A DNA stretch of 64,000 nucleotides. It comes from Dryas octopetala (Eukaryota > Streptophyta > Magnoliopsida > Rosales > Rosaceae). Both the position numbers and the translations under genes were made by a program. Location of the stretch: assembly GCA_963921425.1 (NCBI GenBank), contig OY992837.1, positions 8,777,896 to 8,841,895 of the forward strand, in the 5' to 3' direction. The notes beneath the pieces were generated by a model. That model made no database searches and had not been told where the DNA came from. It worked only from the letters and a program-made list of their open reading frames with translations. Below are positions 37,295-49,297 of the stretch, one piece after another (position 1 is the stretch's first letter; the number at the start of each line of letters is the position of its first letter).

Positions 37295-37699
37295 TAGTTC
37301 TACTTCTCCGTATGGAAACTCCAACCAAACGGAGAAATGTGAAATATTTTTATTTTTAAATTTTGGTTTTTGGTTTTTCTTTATATTTATTTTTAGAGTG
37401 GCTTTCAACTTGTTGACTCGTGCTCGGTGGCTTCGTTTGGCATAGAAAAGGCCAATTCGAGAGGGAAAAAAAAAAAGAAAAAAGGATATTTTTCCGTCAA
37501 AATAAGACGAAAGCAAGAAGATATATAGTACAAAACGCAGATTTGCTTTACGCACTCGCTGATGGCCTCCTTTCCGTTGGTTTTAACTTTTAACCTTTTA
37601 ATTAATTAATATTTGCTTTCTTGTTTCGGCTAGGCTTGGCTCTTAAAATTCAAGCTTTTTTCTGAGGTTTTTTATTTTTTTTGGTCGAAGCTTTTTTCA
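37295..37699. other. Upstream region of the unknown-function gene
   Basis: AT-rich with polyA/T runs; no gene is seen. Confidence 0.45.
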
Positions 37700-38085
37700 G
37701 ATGTTAAATTTGCATTTTTTGTCCCTGTAATTTCAATTATTTTCAACTTTCGTTCCATAGTTTTATTTTAAAAATTTTAATCTTATACTTTAATAATGAT
37801 TGCAATTAAGTCCAAATTACTAACTTTGTCTATTTTCAAGACAACAATTTGACATGGAACGCATGTTAACTTTGTCTATTCAAGATGAAAATATCCATAA
37901 TGCTCATGCACATCCAAACAAGTGCGTGCCCCGTCCAATATTTGTCTTCAAAATAGACGGGTTCAATGTTTTAGACTTTATTGCGATTATTATTATGAAA
38001 GTACATGATCAAACTTCAAACTAACGAAAGTGATAAATGACACATACTACAAGGACCAAAAATGTCATTTCACTTTTTCATAAAC
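37700..38085. mobile_element. Foldback MITE with degenerate arms
   Basis: The left arm (GCATTTTTTGTCCCTGTAA...) and the right arm reversed (GACATTTTTGGTCCTTGTAG...) align over about 120 bases, including CTTTCGTT and TAATAATNATTGCAATTAAGTC-like blocks. Exact ends and target duplication are unclear. Confidence 0.55.
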
Positions 38086-38452
38086 AAAAAAGTCCAATTG
38101 AAAAAAAATATAAAGAATTTGGATCTCAAATTGTGAAATTCTTCTATTTGCGTTTGATATTGGGATCTAGGATTCCATCTCCATGATCTAGCCAAAGGCA
38201 GCTTTAGGATAGGTGAACGGGGTGATTTCTTAAGGGGCTCCCATATTTTGTAGACTCCTTATTATATTAAACTTCAATAATGTTCATGAAGAGTTGAGGG
38301 ATCCAATTAATTTCATCGCCTTGGGACTCTAGAATCTCAAAGCCGACCCTGGGTCTAGCCTCATAACACGTAAAAATTTCTATGATCTCATCTCCATTAT
38401 TCAACTTTACAACATATCGAGAATCTCTATGATTTTATATCCATTATTCGTG

Positions 38453-38785
38453 TTGAGAGAAAGATCCCATATTGAAAATGTAAGGCATTGCATAATAGTT
38501 TATAAGGGTTTTGAGTTACTCCTCCTACTGCCAATTGGTTTTGAGATAGATGCCTAGATTCCTTCAATGTATCAAAGCAGACAAACAGCCACACGTGCTC
38601 CCACGACACCCAATAGGAATTGTTCTCCACTTGTTAGGCTTGAGTGATGTTAGATGTGCATAGGGATTGAGAGAAAAATCACACATTGAAAATGTGAGGT
38701 CTTGCATGGTAGTTTATAAGGTCTTGGGCTACTTTTCCAATTGCCAAGTGGTTTGAGATAAATGCCTAAATTCCTTTAATTCAAT
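38453..38785. repeat. Two direct repeats of about 110 bp, 214 bp apart
   Basis: TTGAGAGAAA...CATTGAAAATGTNAGG...GTAGTTTATAAGG occurs at 38453-38565 and 38667-38785. Similar strings are common in plant LTR or TRIM elements, but no paired LTR structure with a primer-binding site is visible. Confidence 0.6.
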
Positions 38786-38877
38786 CTTGTCAAGGGATTG
38801 TCGAAGGAATATCTTATAAGGCATTTTTTTTATAAATGAATCAATAACATTATATATATATATTAGCATGACACGCA

Positions 38878-39226
38878 GTGGCAGATCCACTAAGGGAGGA
38901 AGAGGGTCGGGCGACCCCCCGAACGCCAAAGAACGAAGTCTTGAACCACCTTTATTTTCGAGCTCAGCTCGTATAAGAAACAAGCCAAGCCAAATTTAAG
39001 TTCAAAAAATTTAAAACAAGCCAAGCTTGAGCACGGTAGTATTCGGCTTGGTTCATTTACACCCCTAGCTGACGCCGGTCACCTGCCCACCCAAGTATTA
39101 TTGTTTTATCATGAATTATGAATGAAACTACTATCGTTCAATTTTTCATTGTTATTATTGTCCAATTTTTTTTTTAAAATTTTTACACCATGACCTCTCG
39201 GGTTAGGGATCTTGAATCCGCCACTA
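38878..39226. mobile_element. Degenerate TIR element with AGTGGCNGATCC ends
   Basis: CAGTGGCAGATCC at the left and its inverse GGATCTTGAATCCGCCACT at the right flank about 350 bp. The same end motif, AGTGGCGGATC, stands alone at 41398. Inside, GGCTTGGTTCATTTACACCCCTAG (39046-39069) looks like one end of a hAT-type element. The target duplication is not clear. Confidence 0.45.
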
Positions 39227-41626
39227 ATTGACAAGTGATATTACAACAAAACGAAAAAAAATGTCAAGAAAAAGATAATTGAAGGTATCAAGTCCGAATT
39301 GGTGACCAAATCTTACAAACAGAAGTGCTGGGCCTAGCAAATGGAATTAATTAAGAGAGAATAGTATTACATGACAACTTGCTGCAATGTTTTATTGAAC
39401 CGCTCGAATGATCCAAGTCAGATGTGCCATATGTTTCATATATATCTCGTCTCCATGCCAACTCAGATAGATTGAGCTATTTGGAAATATGTGACACCGC
39501 CGTAATTGTTCTGAATTAATAATCACAATTATTGTTAGATTGCTTCAACATTACACTGATGGCTTGGTAACAAACTAACAACTATATCTATGGTGTTGCA
39601 TGTTAATGGCACTCTCCAAAAATAAAACAAGGAATGCACAAAATTGATATGAATTACAAAAAATAAGGAACAACGAGTTAGTGACATTTTTATTTTCATT
39701 TGATAAGGACAGATGAAAGACTTTTTGAACAAAATAGGACAATATTCATCAAACAAATAACATGGTCCGATTCACTTTTATGTAGATAGATTTGCGAGTA
39801 CTCACAACTAGTGTTTGAAGGCTCGAATTATTGATTAATTAAAATCAATAATTACATTACAAAAATAATATTTATTATTTTTATATATTACTTGTGAAAT
39901 GTTGATATATCACTATACAAAACAATTACAATATTTGTCAAGAGTGTTCAAGCCCTCGGTTAAAATGTGGAGGGAGTTGATATAAATTAAACACATAATT
40001 TTGTTAACATTAATGTAATTATTACAGTGACTTTAAATATCAACGAAATATAATTATTCTCGTAATCATATTCTATCCTGTTACCTTTTTAATAAACAAA
40101 TTGTTTTTATAGTATGGATGGTATAATTTGTTTTGCTAGGTGAGCTAAAAGCACGAGTTTAATTCCACCCTTAAAATTAAGAAACTTGGATTCCAATTTG
40201 GTTCAACCCCTTTGACCGCATAAGAAGTGTCTTACACTCACTAACCAATTTCGTTGGCTTGCGCTTATTCTTTATATAATTATTTATATATTTACATAGG
40301 TTTCTTAAATTAGCCATGCAAATGATTCAACATATACAATTATAAAAATAAAATAATAATAAAGAAACATAAACTAGTGTACCCGTGTCCGATGGTCCAT
40401 ATCAAAATTGGGTGACACTACTTTTCGTTGCTTTTTTTTCTTTCAAGTATAATGGCTAGTCATATATAGACCATGTAGCTAGCTAGCTAGACCATACATG
40501 CACTTGTCCGAAAAATAATGGCTAAACTATATAATAGGAGATACATATTTGTCTCATTCCCATAATACCTCAATGCTATATATATATTAAAGAGCTAGAA
40601 GATACCTTCCCACTGTTAATTATTTGAGCCAATGTCCTTATTTTCTAGTGATTTAGTGGTGCTAAAAAGAATATAAAAAAAGGTCCTAAAGAGTAGTAGT
40701 AACTAATATAGTAAATTAGTAATGATTAATTTATTCAATAATTGAATCTACCATGGACCTCATTTATTTACTGTAACTAAAACATTATTATACCATCTTG
40801 ATGAAGAAAAACTAATATAATAATTAGTTTCTCTAATATTATTTTTCTCCAAATCACCATGTTTTGGCCAGTTACAATTTGAAAAAGAACCAAAAGTGGC
40901 AAAAAGAAAATATATAGTAAGAATAATCCCTAATTTCTGTGGATGGGCAGTCGTATGATAAGTTTCTGTGCCAATTATCACTAATGATAGAATGCAATTG
41001 GTAAATTTTTACCCACATACTTAAAAAAAAAAAAAAAAAAAAAAAAGTAAAAGTAAAAGTAATATAGAGTTCGGATTACGTTTCATTTAATTTTCTATGT
41101 GGAATTAGCGTGTCTGGTCCAAACTCTATTGTTTTAGCATCTAACTTATTCTCTCTAAATAATATAAATCTTATGTTTTAAACTCCTCAAGACTAGTAAA
41201 AATTATTGGGCGTAACAGATACATTGTCACGTGGTGTAACCAATCCAACGTGTAAGAGTATTATTGGACGATATATTTATATTAGTAAGGTATAATATTA
41301 ATAACATCTACTCATATTATAATACGTTGGATTGGTTACACTATTTGGCAGTGTATCAGTTACAGAAAATAATTTCTCCAAGAGTAGTCTGTAAACTAGT
41401 GGCGGATCACGATAGAATTTTTTTCTTTCCTTAATCTTAAGTGAATATGGAAGTTTAACACAAATTTTCTTGAATTTTTCTTTTAAAAAAAGAAATTAAA
41501 TATTTCATATATAAGTTAAGAGAAGGTTGAGGCATGCTTGCCCATATTCAATTTGATAAATTTCTTTATCACGCCTGTATAGTGACAAATAATATACTAC
41601 ACTACTACACTATATCTAAACACTTA
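39227..41626. other. Intergenic, 2.4 kb, AT-rich
   Basis: No gene recognised. It contains a GCTAGCTAGCTAG run near 40478-40490, a 24-base polyA at 41022-41045 followed by short GTAAAA repeats, and an isolated AGTGGCGGATC transposon-end motif at 41398-41408. Confidence 0.5.
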
Positions 41627-42104
41627 GGCCTCGTTTGGTGCATAGGATAAATAGCTAAATTCATGTGTATTCAAGGAAGAACATGAAAGGTGTCTTCTAA
41701 CTTAAAGGAAGAATATGAGAAGAAGATTGGAAGAAGATGAATTATTTAATCCCACCATTTTTGGAGGGATTGGAATGGATAAGTCTCCATTTATGATTAG
41801 TTCATCTTAATACATCTTATTCTTTCAAGTTAGAAACTTCTTCCTTGAATACACATGAATTTAACCATTTATCAATCCAATCCTATCCTACGCACCATAG
41901 TGATATGTGTATTCAACGAAGAAGATGAATGATGTCTTCTAACATGAAGGAAGAAGATGGATTAGCTATGAGGGGAAACTTATCCCCACTAATCCCACCA
42001 TTTTTTGGTGGATTGAAAGGGATAAGTTTCCCCTTATATAGAATTAGTCCATTTTCTTCTCATCTTATTCCTTTAAGTTATAAGTTTCTTCTTTAAATAC
42101 ACAT

Positions 42105-42131
42105 GAATTTAGTCATTTATCCTATCAAATC
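42105..42131. repeat. 27-bp direct repeat, left copy
   Basis: Identical to 43177-43203. The two copies exactly bracket the truncated copia segment. Confidence 0.9.
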
Positions 42132-42906
42132 TACCAGGATTGAAGTGCCCACCATTCGAATTGGGAAATTGGCCAGTGGGAGGAGCTGAGGAACTACCAC
42201 CAAAATGGAGATGGGAAGCACGGTGAGCAGCAACCAAGGCATGAGAAGTCGGAGAGACCATAAGGTGCACATTCTGAGCCTCAAACGAAAGGAGACGCAC
42301 ATGAAGATCAAAGAAGCTGGGAAGCGGGGAAGCATTCAGAATAGCCCTAACCACCGTAGAATAGTCAGTGCCGAGACCATGAAGAACCGCAGTGACAAGA
42401 TCATCATTAGACACAGCTTTGTCAATAGTAGAAAGAGCATCAACCAAGGACTTGGCAAACTGGAGGAATTCAGAGACGGACTTGGCCAATGTTCGCATGC
42501 CAAATAACTGGAAACGAAGATTAGCAGCGTTGGCAACAGAGGTTTGATAAAACTATTTCCAAAGACAAGCCTAAATCGCAGCAGCGAAGGATTGACCAAC
42601 AACAAAGGAGAAAACCGACTCAGTGAGAGTGGACGTGAGATAGCTAACAACTAGCTGATCTTGCTGAAACCAAGAGGTGAAGGTCGGGTTGGGCTGCGGT
42701 GGCAGACCGTCAACATTGGGAAGAAGAGCGGAAAGAGTGGCGTTAGTGCCATCAACAAACGAGTATAGACCATGCCCAATGAGGAAGGGTCGCATCTAAC
42801 TCGCCCAGAGAAGAAAGTTGGACTTTGTGAGTTTCAGAAAATGAGCAACGTTTAGTCCAGGAAGGGAACCCGAGGAGGTAGAGGAGGAAGTAGGGGCGGT
42901 AGCCAT
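42132..42906 (-). pseudogene. Broken Ty1/copia gag (UBN2-type), truncated
   Basis: The minus-strand frame starts at 42906 and shows the copia gag pattern: an N-terminal Thr/Ser-rich stretch, LTKSNFLLW, a Pro-rich linker, then QQDQLVVSYL, FVVGQS and LHGLGTDYSTVVRAI. It has an in-frame stop soon after the LLW block, another stop after the VVGQS block and a frame change downstream. It ends abruptly at 42132 before any zinc knuckle, protease, integrase or polymerase, so it cannot encode a working Gag. Confidence 0.8.
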
Positions 42907-43005
42907 TGAGAAGAGAGAGATAACGGAAAAGATGGCTAGGGCAAACAGAGGGAGGTGTCAAAAACAAGGAGAATAAGAAGAAAAACCCTAATAGCTCGTA
43001 AGAGC

Positions 43006-43016
43006 CTCTGATACCA
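43006..43016 (-). other. Primer-binding site of the copia fragment
   Basis: On the minus strand TGGTATCAGAG follows the LTR end directly; this is the usual match to the 3' end of initiator methionine tRNA in plant copia elements. Confidence 0.85.
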
Positions 43017-43176
43017 TGTAGAAGTGGTAATTTCTGATCAACATTAAGTGGGATAAAACCCATATATTTATACATCCCTAATCTTACAAATACAAGGAAT
43101 GGTAACTTAACCCACAAGACAACGTGTAACACAAAGTAATTACAAATCCTACTAGAACTAGGGAACATGACTAACA
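43017..43176 (-). mobile_element. Copia 5' LTR, 160 bp
   Basis: On the minus strand it begins TGTTAG and ends CTTCTACA (TG...CA). A TATAAATATA promoter-like motif lies near 43060-43070. The outer end abuts the 27-bp repeat at 43177. No second LTR is present. Confidence 0.8.
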
Positions 43177-43203
43177 GAATTTAGTCATTTATCCTATCAA
43201 ATC
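43177..43203. repeat. 27-bp direct repeat, right copy
   Basis: Identical to 42105-42131, immediately outside the LTR end. Confidence 0.9.
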
Positions 43204-43227
43204 CAATCTTATACATCAAATGAGGCC

Positions 43228-44594
43228 TTAAGGTTATATACAAATACGAGTTATAGCCCATTAATATTTAATAGGTTCTTAATTAAGGATTCCCTATTTT
43301 GGAAAGAAAGTTAAATGGAAGGAAACTAACGTAATAATTAGATATGAAGGATATGATATACCCCATGCCCTAACATCAGCTAGATCATTTAAAGATTGAG
43401 AGGCGCAGCTGGTTGATCAATTTCTAACTTCGATATATCGATCTTAATTTTCTAGGTCCTTAAATCAGGGAAACTAACAAAATAATTAGCAGTAGTTGAC
43501 TTAATTGCAAGCAGAGCCATGCATGATTACATGTGATATAGGTTGCCATGTCTCCTTTTCGTTAGTATTATCATGTTGGTTACCATATATGTCTCATATG
43601 ATCACCATAGCGACATGTCCCCCACTCCTCTCATGTTGCATGTTCTTTTTCTTCATATATCCATGCTAAATTAATTGCAAAATGTTCATAATTTACACGT
43701 ATATGTGTCACCTATATATGTATATTCTTCGCTCTGTGGTTATTGGGTGGTTAGGTAAATGTGAAATTTTTCGCTTTTTCATGAGCGAGAGATCATATAT
43801 ATATATATAAGTTGTAATTATAAAATTATTTATTAATTTAAATGTAATTTGCTATAATCAAAATGTGCAACACAACATATATCGATTATATTTTTGTGGT
43901 CGAAAATGTCTCTTCTATGTATACGGCCAAGATAGTTGTATTTTTCGACCTTTACCTTAATATGGTGGGCGTGCCACCACACGGACCAGAAGCCAAAGTG
44001 TGGAAACACAAAAATGGATTTGTGTGTTTGGATGACAGTCGTACATGTAACCAAGACAATTTCAACTGTAACACATATACCTACAAAATTTTTACTCTCT
44101 CTCTATATTAATTTCTAAAAAACAGAAGGGTGAAACTCCAATTCTTGCTGGAAATGTAAGGTTAGACACTCAATTATTGGAGCTATAAGCCTCCACCTAA
44201 AATGTACATGAAATTAATTTGATCACTTGAATTTGAGAGAATGCATATATAGGTAGGTATTATCCAATGGATACGCCGCCTAATCTAAAGCATGGCAATT
44301 TAATTTGAACAGTTTGCCCTATAATTAAATTCATATATATGCCAATTTCTTGTACGTACATATATACATGCAGGAGAATGTCAGCTTCCAGCAATGCTTA
44401 ACCAACCATCGACTCTTTCCAACCACCCCCTTTATTAAGTAATAATTATATATCCATCCAAAGTTATATATGATGACGTTTGAGATGCTATATACCTACC
44501 AAATATCATTCAACTAATTTCAAACAATTAATAATATTTCATAATTAATCTTGCAGCTAATTGCATGATTCCTAATATGGCTTTTGGTAACATC

Positions 44595-44625
<31 letters not shown>

Positions 44626-45834
44626 TCTTCTCTTTAAAATAAGAGTGAAGAAGTTGGTCTTCCTAGAAAGACAAAGATGAAAATGTAATATATAGCTCTT
44701 TATTACAACCATTGATGCCATGTCAATGAGATGAGTACATATATAGTTAGGGAGAGAGAGGCTAGGTAAACCTGCACCAAATATATATGGAATGGAATTT
44801 AGGGGTGTGATTTGGATTGGAAAATCCGAATCCGACCGATTTTGATATGAAAATTTTAGTTTTGGAAAGCTCGAATTATATTTGAAATCCGAAGATGCCA
44901 AAATTTGAAATTCTGAAAAAAAAAAAAAAAAATTGGATTGGATTGGAATTGAAATGATTTTGTAAATTCCGATCCGATATTTCAAAAATTATGTCAATTT
45001 ATTTCGTATTTATATTAAATATTATCATTTATTATTTATTTAGTTTTCTACTATATGTTTCAATAATTTATTATTTGTTTCAAACATACACATATACATA
45101 CATATATATATTAAAAACAGCTAGATGACTAATTATAAATATATGTATATTATAAATATGTGTATCATAATAACATAAATTCTAACAAAAACACCCACAT
45201 TTTTGTACTTGTAATCACTAATTTTTTTTTTTTGTTTTTATTAGGGGGGAGGGGAAATTGAAGATGAGGCAATTAATTTCATAATTATTCACACACAAAA
45301 AAAATTCAAATATGCTCTAAAAAATATTCCGAAAATGTGAAAATTCCGATTTTTTATCCAAACGTTGAAGTGAATCCGACTATTGAAGACATTATCCCCA
45401 GCTCACTTATCCCACATCTTACACTTCCGATTATATATAAATCCTAATAAAGTGTCTGGATTTATAGCTTAAGTTCAGGCTTAGGAAGCCGAACTAAACT
45501 AAGCCGAGCCAAAAATAAAATAAGATATAAAAAATTAAATTAAATAGAGAAATAAAGATTAGAGGTGCAGGGTTTGTGGGCTGGGCTTGTTTACTTGTTA
45601 AGAGTCCGAGAAGAATTCTAAGATAAAGACGAAGACACAATATAATACATATCTGATATCTGATATGTCCCGTTTTATATGGCTTCTTCCGGGTTACGAG
45701 CCCCAATTCAAGTAAGCAAAGACGCCGCCAGATATGAACTTATTAATTATACGTGAGCAATGATCGATGAAGCTTCATCCTCGTAAAGCTTCTAGAGGCT
45801 GATCCAAGCTTTCTCAATTAAATTAAGAGGATTG
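43228..45834. other. Intergenic, 2.6 kb, AT-rich with hAT-like remnant
   Basis: No gene recognised. (TA)n tracts lie at 43794-43810 and 44600-44626. TTAGGGGTGTGATTTGGATT at 44800-44820, followed by a run rich in ATTCCGA/TTGGATTGGA, looks like a decayed hAT-type end and interior. Confidence 0.5.
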
Positions 45835-46172
45835 TTATCCACTTTCTTTATTAATCTTTTCTTTTATTATTCTTATTTCGTAATATATTATGAAATATTC
45901 ATTTTTTAGATAATTTATTGAATATTATTTTTGTAAAAAATTAATTAAATAAAAAATTATTTGATCATGTAATTATGATTAAATAAACAAATTATTAATA
46001 ACAGTTTGATTCACCGTTTATTTATTTGATAATAATTACATAAGTAAACGATTTTCGATTTAAATAATTTTTTGAAAAAAATGATTTTCAATAAATGATT
46101 TTAAAAATGAATAGTTCCAATTATAAAAATATACTACGGAATGAGAATAATAAAAAAGAAGATCGGTGATGA
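45835..46172. mobile_element. Foldback MITE related to the 30.5-31.3 kb family
   Basis: The arms pair over about 150 bases: CTTTTCTTTTATTATTCTTATTTCGTA at the left against the reversed right end TTTTTTATTATTCTCATTCCGTA. Both arms contain ATTTATTTGAT and a block like AAAAAATTAnTTAAAT, as in the elements at 30505 and 60298. No clear target duplication. Confidence 0.65.
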
Positions 46173-46972
46173 AGGTAAATTGAAAAAAGTGAATAGCATT
46201 CCCCCTAAACTAATATACTTTGATGTATACTCATAGTCATCCAAAACCAAAACAAATATTCAATCGATGAACTCTTTACTGAATGTATAAGCCAAATTCA
46301 GTTTACCCACTAATATATTTTACTTTAGGGCAAAAGACCATTACCCACTAATATACTTCACTCTATCTAATTCTCTTCGGACAGGAATATGGAGCAGTGT
46401 GCTCTGCGTCCATGGTCCCATGCAAATGTTGTGTATTTTAAATTGACCCTATTTATTTGTATGTTGAGGGTCTTTTTTTGGTCCATATGATGAGTTGAGT
46501 TTCGGCAAATATAACTTTTAGATTTGAGGGACTGACTTTTGAGCATATATAACTTTTAGATTTGAGAGACTGACTTTGATGGGCCGACATGCTTTAACCA
46601 AAGTAGCGGGTCAATGGGTTGTCCACCCATCCAAATTAAATATATATATATAATTACAGCGGCTGTTATTCACACATGCATTGTAAATTTGTAACAAATA
46701 AAAGTGAGAATAAGATAACATTGTCTGTAATTTTATACATATTCTCATTTTGTGATCATGTACTTCTTAGACAAATTCCGTTTCATTAGATTTCTTACTA
46801 TTACAACCAAGTGTGTATACACAAAAGATGAGATGCTCAATCATTCATATCTAATTCAATGGTTGGGAAACAAATACCGATGTAAGCTACTTCTTAGGCC
46901 ACCTTTACTAACGTTGAATGGGAGAGAGAAAAGAAGGGGTTAGAGTAAAGTCGTAAAGATTAGTCATTTTCA
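46173..46972. other. Intergenic spacer
   Basis: AT-rich; it contains the tandem repeat listed separately and no gene that I recognise. Confidence 0.45.
46509..46578. repeat. Tandem repeat, two 38-bp units
   Basis: ATATAACTTTTAGATTTGAG...GACTGACTTT occurs twice in a row with one substitution. Confidence 0.8.
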
Positions 46973-46981
46973 TTAAGACAT

Positions 46982-47479
46982 GGCTTATTCACACCATTGC
47001 TCCATGTGAGATACACTTTTTTTTTACTTTGCTCCCTGAAACTTAAATCCTCTAAGTTTGCCACCTGAACTTTACACAGTTGTTGCAAAAGACCATATGC
47101 CGTCAACTCTGTCAATTTTTCCGTTAAAATAGCTGACGTGGCACCTATATGGCATGAGTGAGACCATTTTTTAGTTATGTAAGATCCATGTAAACAAAAA
47201 AAAAATAACAAACAATTTTTAAATTAAAAAATAATAAGATCCATGTCAATTTTTTATAATTATTTTTGTTCACATGGATCTTACATAACTAGAAAAGGGT
47301 TTCACTCATGCCATATAGGTGCCATGTCAGCTATTTTAACGGAAAATTGACAGAGTTGACGGCATAGGGTCTTTTGCAACAACTGTGTGAAGTTCAGGTG
47401 GCAAACTGAGAGGATTTAAGTTTCAGGGGGCAAAGTGAAAAATAGTGTATCTCACAGGGGGCAATAGTGTAAATAAGCC
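46982..47479. mobile_element. Mutator-like foldback MITE, 498 bp
   Basis: The ends GGCTTATTCACACCATTGC and, reversed, GGCTTATTTACACTATTGC begin arms that pair for more than 200 bases each, meeting near 47220. A perfect 9-bp target duplication TTAAGACAT flanks it (46973-46981 and 47480-47488), the Mutator signature. No coding capacity. Confidence 0.92.
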
Positions 47480-47488
47480 TTAAGACAT

Positions 47489-49297
47489 TTACTAACTGTA
47501 TATGTAGAATCATAATAAAAGTAGAGGAGTGAGATATTAATAATTATGAATCATAATATAATTTAATTACTAAAATACTCATATATAAAATACATTATAT
47601 TTTATTCAACTACTCACTTGAGGGCAATTTTGATATGAAGCAATGACATCCAAGTAGTGTGATTCCTCTAAAAATAGAGATGTGATTACTTATTTTAGAG
47701 TGAGTTCCACTTACTTTTTGATTCCTAAATATAAATAAACAGATGATTGAAGTGAAATGAAAATGACTCATATTCATTCCACTCACATTTCGTAATAGTA
47801 AATATAGGATCAAAGTATAATTCTAGTACTGCAGAGCTATTTTTAATACTCCCTCAATAATAAAAGCTAAAGGTAACAATAAATCTGATCATAAAGAGGC
47901 TATATATATAATTTATTTAAATTATTTTGACATTATCATGTAACTTTACAGTTTGGTTAGTGTTTTAAACCCCCACCCTACAAAGAAAAGGTCTGTCATC
48001 TGTGAGTAATAAAATGGAGAATTGCTGTTGTTGATGATAGTGATGATATTGATGACAGTGACGATATCTTTTTTTTCAACCCTAGGGCAAGTAACTTACT
48101 TATAGAAAACAACAAATTATAACCATGTATAAAGTATCAAATTTTACATTTCTTAACTAATAACTAGGCACAGTAAAAAACTCAAAAGTGATGCACTAAT
48201 GCACTACGAACAACACTTTAAGGGGAGTGGTTGTATATACAATCGCATCAAGCTTTAAGTTACACCATAAAGGTTTCTAGATGATCACATTTTTTGGTGA
48301 AGTTCTAGATGATCATATTGTGGATGAGTTTCATATATATGGGTTTTTAAAAAAGGAGCCATATATGGCGATTCTTGGAGAACTTAAACATCATGCTGGG
48401 ACCAGTGAGAAACCTATGACTTTTGTGACATAACATTAACTCTTTAGCCCTCCTTTCCTTTATTTCTTGTTTGTCGTACTCTGTTAATTCTAGGAACAAC
48501 ATCTCATGCACATAAAAGACAAGCATAAAAGGACATTAATACCAAAAAGTACTAATTAGCTAACCTACGATAAACTAATTAATTAAAGATATATAGCATC
48601 ATGATTCTCCCTCAACAAGATATAAACGAAGGAAAGGCACAAAATAATTGAGTCTTATTTTTTCTTCTTGAGAATAAAACAATTGTGTCTTAGAGCGCTT
48701 CAACTCAGTAAACGTATCACAAATGAAGTTTCACTTTCTTTCAAATCGATATCTAAAGTATCTATAATTGATTTTGTGCTAAATCTTTTAGTAATTTCCT
48801 TTTCATAGTACATAATCAAACAATTCATGATAAAATTATCATGTATTTCTTTTATGAAGTCTAATTTTGACAATATGTATAGTCAAAATTATCATTTGTA
48901 ATTGTACTCAAAGATGAATGAGTAAGCACAACACAATTATTTTATGAATTAACAAACATATATATCAATCAGTGATCTTATACTTATGAAACAATATTAA
49001 TACAGATCATAATTATATTTGACAAACTTATGAGTTACTCTGCATTTGAAGCTACAATATACTAAAATTGTTGAAGTTGTATTCTTAACTGCATCTTCTC
49101 ATATATGATTTGTGGAGTCTTACGGATAAATTGGTCTACCAAATGACAAATTTCACTAATTCTAAAAAATTCATCCCTTTGGCAAGGATCCAAAGCTAAG
49201 CTAAGTAACTCTAACTCACGTCGTAATAAAATCAACGGGTATGATGGTGGGTTGAAGTTCATGTTGTAACATAATTAATGTCTATTTGTGTTCGAGT
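47489..49297. other. Intergenic, 1.8 kb, AT-rich
   Basis: No gene recognised. A GATGAT/GACAGTGA trinucleotide-like stretch lies at 48030-48066. Confidence 0.5.

Larger units (their letters stand above)
41627..43227. mobile_element. Composite Tourist/PIF-like MITE, split by a copia fragment
   Basis: The outer ends GGCCTCGTTTGGTG and, reversed, GGCCTCATTTGATG are flanked by TTA on both sides (41624-41626 and 43228-43230), the PIF/Harbinger target. The interior is two related palindromic halves joined near 41893 (ATCCTACGCACC mirrors GGTGCATAGGAT). Removing the insertion at 42132-43176 and one copy of its 27-bp flanking repeat leaves about 530 bp. Confidence 0.7.

Noticed and set aside
36184..37445. 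Plus-strand frames up to 285 codons
   Set aside because: They are antisense shadows of the GC-rich minus-strand gene at 36277-37173, Arg/Pro-rich without domain features.
38878..38983. 84-codon minus-strand frame at 38729-38983
   Set aside because: It runs across a transposon end and a repeat border with no domain.
42205..42507. 100-codon plus-strand frame
   Set aside because: Antisense to the broken copia gag.
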